DNA from: Rhizomicrobium sp.
GTDB taxonomy: Bacteria > Pseudomonadota > Alphaproteobacteria > Micropepsales > Micropepsaceae
DNA length: 64,000 bases
Direction: 5' to 3'
Assembly: GCA_037200985.1 (NCBI GenBank)
Contig: JBBCGJ010000001.1
Location: 2,580,756 to 2,644,755, forward strand
The notes under the pieces are model-generated. The model saw only the letters and a program-made list of their open reading frames with translations. It made no database searches and was not told the DNA's origin. Of this stretch, positions 57,137 to 64,000 are shown piece by piece; within the stretch, counting starts at the first letter, position 1, and the number at the start of each line of letters is the position of its first letter. The position numbers were made by a program, and so were the translations under genes.

Positions 57137-57460
57137 TCAGATCGATTCCTTCAGCTCCTTCGCGGCGCGGAAAGCGACCTTCTTCGAAGCCTTGATCTTG
57201 ATCGCTTCGCCGGTCGCCGGATTGCGGCCCATGCGGGCGGCGCGCTTGCGCACGACCAGGATACCGAGACCGTTCAGGCGGACGCGGGCGCCCTTCTTCA
57301 GGTGCTTGGTGATCAGCGCGATCGAGTCGTCCAGGATCGCGAGCGCGGCCTTGTTCGACATGTCATGCTTCTCGGCCAGCGAGGCGCCAAGCTGGCGGGT
57401 GCTCACCGTTTCGACCTTCGCCTTGGCGGCCTTCGGGGCGCCAGTTCCAGCTATTGCCAT
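57137..57460 (-). CDS. HU-family DNA-binding protein with Lys/Ala N-terminal extension
   Basis: 107 residues. The HU/IHF fold is clear: 'STRQLGASLAEKHDMSNKAA', 'KHLKKGARVRLNGLGILVVR', the DNA-contact arm 'RKRAARMGRNPATGEAIKI' and 'KVAFRAAKELKESI'. It differs from standard 90-residue HU by an N-terminal stretch 'AIAGTGAPKAAKAKVE' rich in Ala and Lys. AAGGAG is 8 nt before the ATG at 57460, which supports this start over an ATG 111 nt upstream. Confidence 0.92.
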   Translation of the reverse strand: MAIAGTGAPKAAKAKVETVSTRQLGASLAEKHDMSNKAALAILDDSIALITKHLKKGARVRLNGLGILVVRKRAARMGRNPATGEAIKIKASKKVAFRAAKELKESI

Positions 57461-57624
57461 TGTTTTTGCTCCTTGTTGCGAATCAAACGAATGCCCGATT
57501 TTACTGCACTTCCGAGACCAGAAGCACGTGCCGCAAGCGGAAAAGTGCGATAAATCGGGCATTATATGCACTATTGCGGCGGTTCGGACCCGCCGACGCG
57601 CGAAAGGCCCGATTTATGGGCCTT

Positions 57625-59457
57625 TCACGCCGCGTCGATGAAGCCGCCCATCTGGCGGTTCCAGAGCCTGGAATAAGGCCCCTTGTTCGCCAGCAGCACG
57701 CGATGCGGCCCGTCTTCCAGGATCCGGCCCCGGTCGAGATAGACCACGCGGTCCATGCCGGCGATGGTCGAGAGCCGGTGCGCGATGGCGATCACCGTGC
57801 GGCCCTGGACCAGCGTCCACAGCGCTGACTGGATGAGGTGCTCGCTTTCGGAATCGAGCGATGAGGTCGCCTCGTCCAGCACCAGGATGCGGGCATCCTT
57901 GATCAGGGCGCGGGCGATGGCGACGCGCTGCCGCTCGCCGCCGGAGAGCTTGATGCCCTGCTCGCCGACGATCATGTCATAGCCTTCGTCGCGCTCGGCG
58001 ATGAAGTCGTGCGCATGGGCCTGGCGCGCCGCGCTTTCCACTTCCTCGGCTTCGGCGAGCGGCCGCGCGTAGCGGATATTGTCGCGGACATTGCGGTGGA
58101 AGACGCCCGGCATCTGCGGCACCTCGGCGATCGCCTCGTTGAGAGAGTCCCAGGTGACATGCGCGATGTCCTGGCCGTCGATGGTGATGCGGCCCGACTG
58201 CGGCTCGAACTGGCGGCGCAGGAGACGCACCAGCGTCGACTTGCCGGCGCCGGAGGGGCCGACGAGCCCGACACGCTCGCCCGGCTGGATGTCGAGGTTC
58301 AGATTCTCGAACACCGAAAAGCCGTTGGGGTGGCGGAACGAGACATTCTCGAAGCGGATATGGCCGCGGGCGACCGCGAGCGGACGGGCGCCCGGCGCAT
58401 CGACGATCTCGTGCGGGGCGCTGACCAAGTCGAGCGCCTCGGCCAGCGTGCCGAGCTGCTCGAAATAGTCGAGCATGCGGAAGGAAAGCTCCTGCACGCC
58501 GCGTGCGATCTGGTTGGCGAGCAAGTAGATCATCGTGAAGGCGCCGAGCGAGATCGCGCCGGCGACGATGTCGCGCGCCGTCACGAAGACCAGGGCCACC
58601 AGCAGCAGCAGCGTCGCGGACTGCATGAACATGCGCATGGTGATGAGGAACCAGCGCAGCCGGCGCGAGGCGTTCATCTCGTCGGCCAGGAAATAGGAGA
58701 TGAATTTGCGCTCATAGGCCGCCTTGGCAAAGGCGCGCACGAGATCGGCGTTGGATACCGCATCGATCAGCCGCCCGGTCGAGGTCGAGACCTCGTCGGA
58801 CAAGGCCTTGGACAAGACGACGCACCGCCGGGCGAGCGCTAAGACGACGCCGAGATAGAGCACCGTCCACACGCCCAGGATGATCGCATAGGCCGGCGCC
58901 TGCAGCGCCATCAGCACCGCGCCGATGACCACGAGACCGAACACGCGCACCGCGTCCATGCACACGATGCCGAGGATGCCGATGGCCGCCTGGCCGGCCT
59001 GCTTGACCTTCTGGCCGAGCTTGCCGGCGAAATTGTCCTGGAAATAGCGCGGCGAATGGCCGAGCAGGTAGACGAAGAGATATTTCTGCGCCAAGCCGCG
59101 CATCCGCGGGCCGGTGTTGACGTCCACCATCTCATAGGCGCGATAGGCCAGCGCGCCGCCGAACCAGATGCCCGCCAGCCATACGATCCACGGCCATACC
59201 GTGGCGAAGCCGGCATGGCTCTTCACCGCTGCCGTGATCGCATTGACCAGATGGGAAAAGACGAGCGGCGTGAACGCCTCGATCGAGGTCGCAAGCAGGG
59301 CGAAGCCCGCCATCGCCGCCACGCGCCCGGGAAAGTGCGTCGCGATCAGGAACCAGATGAAGGCGAACGGCGTGCCCGGGACATGCGCCAGCTTGACCGT
59401 CTCGTCGAGCGGTTCGGCGTCCTTGACGACGGCTTCTGTTGCGATCACGCGCGGCAC
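57625..59457 (-). CDS. ABC exporter (fused membrane and ATPase domains)
   Basis: 610 residues. Six helices in the first ~330 residues ('VAAMAGFALLATSIEAFTPL', 'FGLVVIGAVLMALQAPAYAI'), then the ATPase: Walker A 'GLVGPSGAGKSTLVRLLRR', signature 'GIKLSGGERQRVAIARALI', Walker B 'ARILVLDEATSSLDSES' and H-loop 'IAHRLSTIAGMDRVVYLDRG'. It fits the MsbA/AprD-like exporter class (lipid, peptide or drug). The start is a GTG at 59457 without a strong ribosome binding site. Confidence 0.92.
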   Translation of the reverse strand: MPRVIATEAVVKDAEPLDETVKLAHVPGTPFAFIWFLIATHFPGRVAAMAGFALLATSIEAFTPLVFSHLVNAITAAVKSHAGFATVWPWIVWLAGIWFGGALAYRAYEMVDVNTGPRMRGLAQKYLFVYLLGHSPRYFQDNFAGKLGQKVKQAGQAAIGILGIVCMDAVRVFGLVVIGAVLMALQAPAYAIILGVWTVLYLGVVLALARRCVVLSKALSDEVSTSTGRLIDAVSNADLVRAFAKAAYERKFISYFLADEMNASRRLRWFLITMRMFMQSATLLLLVALVFVTARDIVAGAISLGAFTMIYLLANQIARGVQELSFRMLDYFEQLGTLAEALDLVSAPHEIVDAPGARPLAVARGHIRFENVSFRHPNGFSVFENLNLDIQPGERVGLVGPSGAGKSTLVRLLRRQFEPQSGRITIDGQDIAHVTWDSLNEAIAEVPQMPGVFHRNVRDNIRYARPLAEAEEVESAARQAHAHDFIAERDEGYDMIVGEQGIKLSGGERQRVAIARALIKDARILVLDEATSSLDSESEHLIQSALWTLVQGRTVIAIAHRLSTIAGMDRVVYLDRGRILEDGPHRVLLANKGPYSRLWNRQMGGFIDAA

Positions 59458-59559
59458 GACTCGACGCCCGGCTGAAATTGGGGCGCGGAGAATAGTCCCG
59501 GCAAATGCGTTGGGAAGAGGGCGAAACGGAATGATTTTGCGTGTGGCGCGAAAGCCGCG

Positions 59560-61488
59560 TCACCACGGCCAATGGCGCAAGGCGGCCTCGAGCGCCCGCC
59601 CCACACGCGCCGCGCCGGCGGGCGACAGATGGTGATCGTCCCAGTAGAGCAACTGGCCGTCGGCGAGCGCATGGCAACCGGCTGCGTCGCACAGCGCCCG
59701 GTTGGGCAGATAGGTGCGGACGGCGGGGCGGTGCTCGGCCAGCGCAGCGATCAGCCGGTCCGCGGCGGCCGTCCGGGGCAGGGCCGCGGCGAGCGGCAGA
59801 TTCATGCAAGGCGACGGGTCGCGTCCGGCGATCCGTTCGCGGCCGTAGCAATGCGCCGGGTTTTCCGGAAACGGCACCACGGCGCCGATCACCAGGACGG
59901 CGACTCCGCGCCGGTTCAGCTTGTCGATCAGGGCTTCCAGCGCGGCCGCGATCGCGGCTTGGCCGCCGGCGACATAGCCGCTCCCGTCGTTGACATAAAG
60001 TTCCCAACGCGCCTCCAGGATCACCAGCCGCACGGCATGCGACGCGAGCACCAGGTCCGCCGCGGCCTCGGCGAATTCGGCACAGGGCCGGAAATTCCGA
60101 TCCGGCCGCGTGATCCGGATTCCGGGCAGCGGCAGGCAGCCGGGACGTGTCGTCTCGCGCAGCCGCAAATGCCGCTCGGCGGCGAAACGCTTCAACACAG
60201 GCGAGAGGACGCGCGCATGGGAGTCGCCGATCAGGACGGCCTCGCCCACGAAGGCCGCGTTGCCGCTCACGCAATTGTCCTGCGGCCTGCACCAGCGGCC
60301 GGGCATCGGGCGCTGGATCACCGCGTCGAGGGCACGGATATCGGGCGGCATGCGCCAAGGCAATCCGTGAAACCACATGAAGACGACGGCCGTCACGGCG
60401 AAAAATCCGATTCCGATACCGGCGGCGGCGAAGCTGAACGGACGGCCTCGCCAAACCGCGCGCCGGCGCCGGATCGGCTGCTCGACATAGCGCCACGACA
60501 GGATCGAGGCCGCGAACACCGCGGCCAGGATCGCGGCCGCCTCGGCAAAGGTTGGCTCGCGATGGAGATAAAGCCGCGCATAGACGAGCGCCGGCCAATG
60601 CCAGAGATAAAGCGAATAGGAGATCCGCCCGACAAAGACGGGCAGGCGCGTGGCGAGCGCATCGCCCACGATATTGCCGCCGCCTTCGGACGCGAAGAGG
60701 AGGACCGCCGTGCCCAGCGTCGCGACGAAGCTGTGCAGGAGTTGCGAAGATGCGTCCGCGCCCGGAAGAAGCACGGCGGCGAGGATGAGGGCAAAGCCCG
60801 CAGCCGCGGCGCCATGGCGCGCCGCGGCGGAGCGGAGCGGCGCAGCTACGCCGGTCGACAGAAACGCCCCGGCCAGCAATTCCCAGGCGCGCGGCGGCAG
60901 AAGATAGAACGCCGCGCGCGGATCGTTCTGCGTGACATGCAGAATGAGCGCGAGCGCCAGAGACGCGGCGGCAGCCACGAGGATGACGGCGGGAAGCGAC
61001 TTGCGAAAGCGGGCAAGAAGGATCAGCAGAGGCGGCCAGACCAGATAGAACTGTTCTTCCACCGCCAGCGACCAGACGTGCAGCAGCGGATTCTCGCCGG
61101 CTTGCGGCGCGAAATATTGCGCGCCGTCCTGCCAGTCGCGAATATTGGCGTAGAACAGCGCGCTGGCCATCAGGTTGCGCCCGAACTCCCGGAGTTCGTC
61201 GGGGAGAAGGACGATCAGCGCCACGATCGTCGATGCGAAAAGGACGACGCCGAGCGCCGGCAGGATGCGGCGGATGCGCCGGTCGTAGAAATCGGCAAGC
61301 GAAAAGCCGGCGCCATCCTGCTCGCGCAGGATCAGCCCGGTGATGAGATAGCCCGAGATGACGAAGAAGACATCGACGCCGACATAGCCGCTCGCGAACG
61401 GCCAGATATTCGCGTGATAGAAGAGGACCGGCAGGATCGCGAGGGCGCGCAGGCCGTCGATATCATTGCGATGTCCGCGAACCATCAC
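59560..61488 (-). CDS. OafA-type acyltransferase with C-terminal SGNH domain
   Basis: 642 residues. N-terminal membrane acyltransferase-3 part ('NDIDGLRALAILPVLFYHAN', 'GYVGVDVFFVISGYLITGLI', 'FYDRRIRRILPALGVVLFAS', about ten helices to residue ~370), then a periplasmic SGNH esterase-like domain with the nucleophile in 'AVLIGDSHARVLSPVLKRF' and the D-x-x-H box in 'YWDDHHLSPAGAARV'. This two-part plan is that of O-antigen, peptidoglycan or other glycan O-acetyltransferases. Two ATGs (61488, 61485) are adjacent. Confidence 0.94.
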   Translation of the reverse strand: MMVRGHRNDIDGLRALAILPVLFYHANIWPFASGYVGVDVFFVISGYLITGLILREQDGAGFSLADFYDRRIRRILPALGVVLFASTIVALIVLLPDELREFGRNLMASALFYANIRDWQDGAQYFAPQAGENPLLHVWSLAVEEQFYLVWPPLLILLARFRKSLPAVILVAAAASLALALILHVTQNDPRAAFYLLPPRAWELLAGAFLSTGVAAPLRSAAARHGAAAAGFALILAAVLLPGADASSQLLHSFVATLGTAVLLFASEGGGNIVGDALATRLPVFVGRISYSLYLWHWPALVYARLYLHREPTFAEAAAILAAVFAASILSWRYVEQPIRRRRAVWRGRPFSFAAAGIGIGFFAVTAVVFMWFHGLPWRMPPDIRALDAVIQRPMPGRWCRPQDNCVSGNAAFVGEAVLIGDSHARVLSPVLKRFAAERHLRLRETTRPGCLPLPGIRITRPDRNFRPCAEFAEAAADLVLASHAVRLVILEARWELYVNDGSGYVAGGQAAIAAALEALIDKLNRRGVAVLVIGAVVPFPENPAHCYGRERIAGRDPSPCMNLPLAAALPRTAAADRLIAALAEHRPAVRTYLPNRALCDAAGCHALADGQLLYWDDHHLSPAGAARVGRALEAALRHWPW

Positions 61489-61501
61489 GCCCCCCGCTTA
61501 G

Positions 61502-61677
61502 CCCTCCCGTTCACGGGAGGGTCGAAAAATTCGGAGCGGCGCGTAGCGACAGCGTGCGCGAGAATTTTTCGGGGAGGGGACAGCGGCGCAGACGGAACTC
61601 TTCCGGAGAGGCTGTCCCCTCCCCGAAATTTGCCTCGCTTCGCGATGCAAATTTCGACCCTCCCGTGAACGGGAGGG
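61502..61677. repeat. Family-1 palindromic repeat, copy C
   Basis: A 176-bp element with ends CCCTCCCGTTCACGGGAGGG and CCCTCCCGTGAACGGGAGGG. Inside, GAAAAATTC/GAATTTTTCGGGGAGGGG and CCCCTCCCCGAAATTTGC/GCAAATTTC form two side hairpins, around a variable centre. The bounding CCCTCCC/GGGAGGG and the CGGGGAGGGG/CCCCTCCCCG core match copies A and B. It lies between rplS and the OafA-type gene. Confidence 0.87.
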
Positions 61678-61683
61678 TGTCCA

Positions 61684-62106
61684 TTACGACTCGGCGGTCT
61701 CGACCGGCGCGGCGACGTCCGCGTCCTGGCGCTCGGCGATGCGGGCGGACTTGCCGCGGCGGCCGCGCAGGTAATAGAGCTTGGCGCGGCGCACCCGGCC
61801 CTTGCGCACGACCGTCACGCTGTCGACCAGCGGCGAGTAGATCGGGAACACGCGCTCCACGCCCTCGCCATACGAGATCTTGCGCACGGTGAAGGCCTCA
61901 TTGAGGCCGGCGCCCTGGCGCGCGATGCAGACGCCTTCGAAGGCCTGGAGGCGCTCGCGGCGCTTCTCCGCCTTGGCCTTCTCGTCATAGGAGACTTCGA
62001 CGACCTTGACGTTCACCTTCAGCGTGTCGCCGGCGCGGAATTCCGGGAGGGGCTTGGCCCGGACGGCCTTCATCTGCTCGGCTTCGAGCGTCTGCAACAG
62101 GTTCAT
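61684..62106 (-). CDS. rplS: Ribosomal protein L19
   Basis: 140 residues. '[16 protein letters not shown]', '[20 protein letters not shown]', '[20 protein letters not shown]' and '[20 protein letters not shown]' are the L19 core; an acidic/Ala tail of about 20 residues is extra, as is usual in alphaproteobacteria. Last gene of ffh-rpsP-rimM-trmD-rplS. Confidence 0.99.
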   Translation of the reverse strand: MNLLQTLEAEQMKAVRAKPLPEFRAGDTLKVNVKVVEVSYDEKAKAEKRRERLQAFEGVCIARQGAGLNEAFTVRKISYGEGVERVFPIYSPLVDSVTVVRKGRVRRAKLYYLRGRRGKSARIAERQDADVAAPVETAES

Positions 62107-62156
62107 GGCGGTGATCTCCGGGCGGCGATGGTCGGCAAAAGAGCGGGGCGTATAGC

Positions 62157-62852
62157 CTAGGATTTTTTCTTTTCATAGAGGGTCCAGAGGTCGGGGCGCC
62201 GCGCCTTGGTCAATTCCTCCGCCCGGGCCTTGCGCCATTTGGCGATTTCCCTGTGATTTCCGTTGTTTAGGACCTCCGGAATAGGCCGGTCCTCGACCGT
62301 CTGCGGCCTGGTATATTGCGGATATTCCAGCAGGCCGGCCGAGAAGCTCTCCTCATCCGGCGATTGGGCGTCGCCCAGCACGCCCGGGATCAGCCGGACG
62401 CACGCCTCGATCAGCGCCATGGCGGCGATCTCCCCGCCCGCCAGCACGAAATCGCCGAGGCTGATCTCCTCGATTTCGCGGGCGTCGATGGCGCGCTGGT
62501 CCAGTCCCTCGAACCGGCCGCACAACAGGATGGCGCCCGGGCCGGCGGCGAGTTCGCCCACCCGCTTTTGAGTCAGCGGCAGGCCCCGCGGCGAGAGATA
62601 GATCAAGGGCCGGTCGCGGCGCTCGACGGCGTCGATGGCCGCCAGTGCCACGTCGGCGCGCATCACCATGCCGGGCCCGCCGCCGGCCGGCGTGTCGTCG
62701 ACCTTGGCGTGGCGGCCGATGCCGTGATCGCGGATATCGCGCACGTCCAGCGACCAGAGCTCTTTCTGTAGCGCCTTGCCGAGCAGCGAGATGCCGAGCG
62801 GCCCCGGAAACATCTCGGGGAACAGCGTCAGGACCGTCGCGGACCAGTTCAT
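62157..62852 (-). CDS. trmD: tRNA (guanine-N1-)-methyltransferase
   Basis: 231 residues; methylates G37 next to the anticodon. SPOUT-knot motifs: '[20 protein letters not shown]', '[20 protein letters not shown]', '[19 protein letters not shown]', '[20 protein letters not shown]' and '[20 protein letters not shown]'. The ATG overlaps the rimM stop by 4 nt. 50 nt separate it from rplS. Confidence 0.99.
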   Translation of the reverse strand: MNWSATVLTLFPEMFPGPLGISLLGKALQKELWSLDVRDIRDHGIGRHAKVDDTPAGGGPGMVMRADVALAAIDAVERRDRPLIYLSPRGLPLTQKRVGELAAGPGAILLCGRFEGLDQRAIDAREIEEISLGDFVLAGGEIAAMALIEACVRLIPGVLGDAQSPDEESFSAGLLEYPQYTRPQTVEDRPIPEVLNNGNHREIAKWRKARAEELTKARRPDLWTLYEKKKS

Positions 62853-63382
62853 TCCACGCCGTGCTCGCGCTCCGCGTCGTCGTCGCGCGGCACCGCGACG
62901 ACGATGCGGCCCTTGTCGATCTCGATCGAGGGCACCGTCTCTTTGGTGAAGGCGAGCAGCACCGTGTCGCCGCCCGGCTGCTCGATCTCGATCACGTCGC
63001 CGGCGCCGTAATTGTGGATCGCCTTGACGATCCCGATGACGCGGTCCCCGACATCCTCGGCGCGCAGGCCGATGAGATCGGCGTGGTAGAACTCGTCATC
63101 TGCCGTCGCCGGCAGGACGTCGCGCGAGACATAGAGCTCGGTGCCCTTGAGGCCCTCCGCCGTCGTGCGGTCGGTCACTTCGGCGAGCGTGAGCACCGCC
63201 TCGCTGGGCTTGGTGGCGCGCGCCGCCGTCACGGTGAAACGGCGGCCGTCTTGCGCGTGCAGGCCGCGATAGCGCGCCAGCGCCTCGGGATGCTCGGTGA
63301 AGGTCTTCACCCTCACCTCGCCCTTCAGGCCCTGCGCGCCGATGACGGCGGCCAGCAGCACGTCGCGGGACGGCCCCGCCAT
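62849..63382 (-). CDS. rimM: Ribosome maturation factor RimM
   Basis: 177 residues; assists 30S head assembly through S19. N-terminal beta-barrel 'LLAAVIGAQGLKGEVRVKTF', 'LKGTELYVSRDVLPATADDE' and the PRC-barrel part 'EFYHADLIGLRAEDVGDRVI', 'GIVKAIHNYGAGDVIEIEQP'. The acidic C-terminus ends '[11 protein letters not shown]'. It starts 4 nt after rpsP. Confidence 0.98.
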   Translation of the reverse strand: MAGPSRDVLLAAVIGAQGLKGEVRVKTFTEHPEALARYRGLHAQDGRRFTVTAARATKPSEAVLTLAEVTDRTTAEGLKGTELYVSRDVLPATADDEFYHADLIGLRAEDVGDRVIGIVKAIHNYGAGDVIEIEQPGGDTVLLAFTKETVPSIEIDKGRIVVAVPRDDDAEREHGVE

Positions 63383-63386
63383 GGCC

Positions 63387-63743
63387 TTAAGCCTCGGCGG
63401 AAGCGGCTTCGGCGGCCTTGGCGTTCGCCGCGGCGCGCTCCTGCGCCTTCTTCTTGGGCTTGGCCTTTTGCGGATTGTTCTTCGCCAGCGGCTTCACGAG
63501 GCCGGCATTGGCGAGGAAGCGGTGGACGCGGTCGGACGCGGTGGCGCCCTTCTTGATCCACTCGCCGGCCTTTTCCGTGTCGAGCTTCACGCGATCGGCA
63601 TGGTCCTTCGGCAGGAGCGGATTATAGAAGCCGATCTTCTCGATGAAGCGGCCGTCGCGCGGGCTACGCGAATCCGCAATGACGATCGCATAATGCGGGC
63701 GCTTCTTGGTGCCGCCGCGGGCCAGTCTGATCTTGAGAGACAT
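63387..63743 (-). CDS. rpsP: Ribosomal protein S16
   Basis: 118 residues. '[20 protein letters not shown]', '[20 protein letters not shown]', '[18 protein letters not shown]' and '[20 protein letters not shown]' are diagnostic. A Lys/Ala-rich tail of about 35 residues goes beyond the core, as in other alphaproteobacteria. A hairpin separates it from ffh. Confidence 0.99.
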   Translation of the reverse strand: MSLKIRLARGGTKKRPHYAIVIADSRSPRDGRFIEKIGFYNPLLPKDHADRVKLDTEKAGEWIKKGATASDRVHRFLANAGLVKPLAKNNPQKAKPKKKAQERAAANAKAAEAASAEA

Positions 63744-63785
63744 TTATTTCTTCCTTCCGTTGTTCGTTCGAAACCGTCTGAATCA

Positions 63786-63828
63786 CGCGGAGGCGCGGAG
63801 CACGCGGAGTTCTTTCCGCGCCTCCGCG
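63786..63828. repeat. Intergenic hairpin between ffh and rpsP
   Basis: CGCGGAGGCGCGGA (63786-63799) pairs perfectly with TCCGCGCCTCCGCG (63815-63828) across a 15-nt loop made of similar CGCGGAG units. No U-tract follows. It looks like a third type of dispersed GC-rich palindrome and could attenuate transcription from ffh into rpsP. Confidence 0.65.
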
Positions 63829-63842
63829 TCTCCGCGCGAGAT

Positions 63843-64000
63843 TTATCTTCGCCCGCCGGGCATTCCCGGCGGCATGCCGCCGCCTCCGCCGAACAGGGCG
63901 CTCAGTCCCTGCATGGCGCGGCCGCCCTTGCCCATCTTCTTCATCACATCCGACATCTGCCGGTGCATCTTGAGGAGCTTGTTCACTTCGCTGACCTCGA
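63843..64000 (-). CDS. ffh: Signal recognition particle protein Ffh (C-terminal end, cut by window edge)
   Basis: The last 51 residues are visible: 'EVSEVNKLLKMHRQMSDVMK' then 'KMGKGGRAMQGLSALFGGGG' and the Gly/Met/Pro tail 'MPPGMPGGRR'. This is the end of the methionine-rich M domain that binds 4.5S RNA and signal sequences. The order ffh-rpsP-rimM-trmD-rplS is the classical one. Confidence 0.92.
   Translation of the reverse strand, partial: EVSEVNKLLKMHRQMSDVMKKMGKGGRAMQGLSALFGGGGGMPPGMPGGRR

Noticed and set aside
59572-61668. 698-codon plus-strand frame opposite the OafA-type gene
   Set aside because: Shadow frame that even runs through the repeat at 61502-61677.

Overview
The window is 64 kb of GC-rich (roughly two-thirds G+C by eye), tightly packed bacterial chromosome. 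Gene content points to the Alphaproteobacteria: DUF4164-zapA-6S RNA-5-FCL-ymdB synteny, ruvCAB-ybgC-tolQRAB-pal-cpoB-tilS-ftsH-folP-glmM as one long same-strand block, a UrcA-family protein, a CxC-type AhpC with AhpD, and TonB-dependent receptors. A Caulobacterales/Micropepsales-like aerobe is a reasonable guess, but the species cannot be fixed from the sequence alone.

Layout. 0-4.4 kb: a minus-strand TonB receptor, acyl-CoA ligase and TetR unit preceded by a perfect 26-bp palindrome. 4.4-11 kb: tRNA-Gly(CCC), two small membrane proteins, purA, a nitronate monooxygenase, and a secreted transglutaminase followed by a protein with two TonB-C-like modules. 11-26.3 kb: an envelope and DNA-repair core block on the minus strand (thiD, glmM, folP, ftsH, tilS, cpoB, pal, tolBARQ, ybgC, ruvBAC). 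A VapBC-type toxin-antitoxin pair sits between ruvA and ruvB. 26.4-33.8 kb: thiE with a HEPN-like two-gene unit directly upstream, then fda, pgk, gap and tkt. 33.9-38.8 kb: DUF4164, zapA, 6S RNA, 5-formyltetrahydrofolate cyclo-ligase, a three-module secreted protein, ymdB, and an MntA/HepT module. 38.8-42.5 kb: aldo/keto reductase, extradiol dioxygenase, ahpD/ahpC and urcA. 42.5-52 kb: yebC, efp, suhB, an OmpA-like protein, two MFS transporters, mdh and small secreted proteins. 52-57 kb: an acyltransferase and a copper locus (Met-rich outer-membrane protein divergent from csoR-copA). 57-64 kb: HU, an ABC exporter, an OafA-type acyltransferase, and the rplS-trmD-rimM-rpsP-ffh operon (ffh cut by the window edge).

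The most notable signal is that three small two-gene modules of toxin-antitoxin or HEPN type are threaded between housekeeping genes within 14 kb. Two of them end in stop/start overlaps with the next core gene: PIN toxin with ruvB (TGATG) and HEPN-like protein with thiE (ATGA). The third, mntA-hepT, has a promoter placed over the ymdB stop codon that would give a leaderless transcript. Other points of interest are a family of dispersed palindromic repeats (four copies, one forming a 23-bp hairpin that runs into the ribosome binding site of the folate cyclo-ligase), a TolQ with a signal-peptide-like N-terminal extension, and a CsoR promoter/operator overlap. A secreted protein with a phage gp5/VgrG-like OB motif is translationally coupled to folP.
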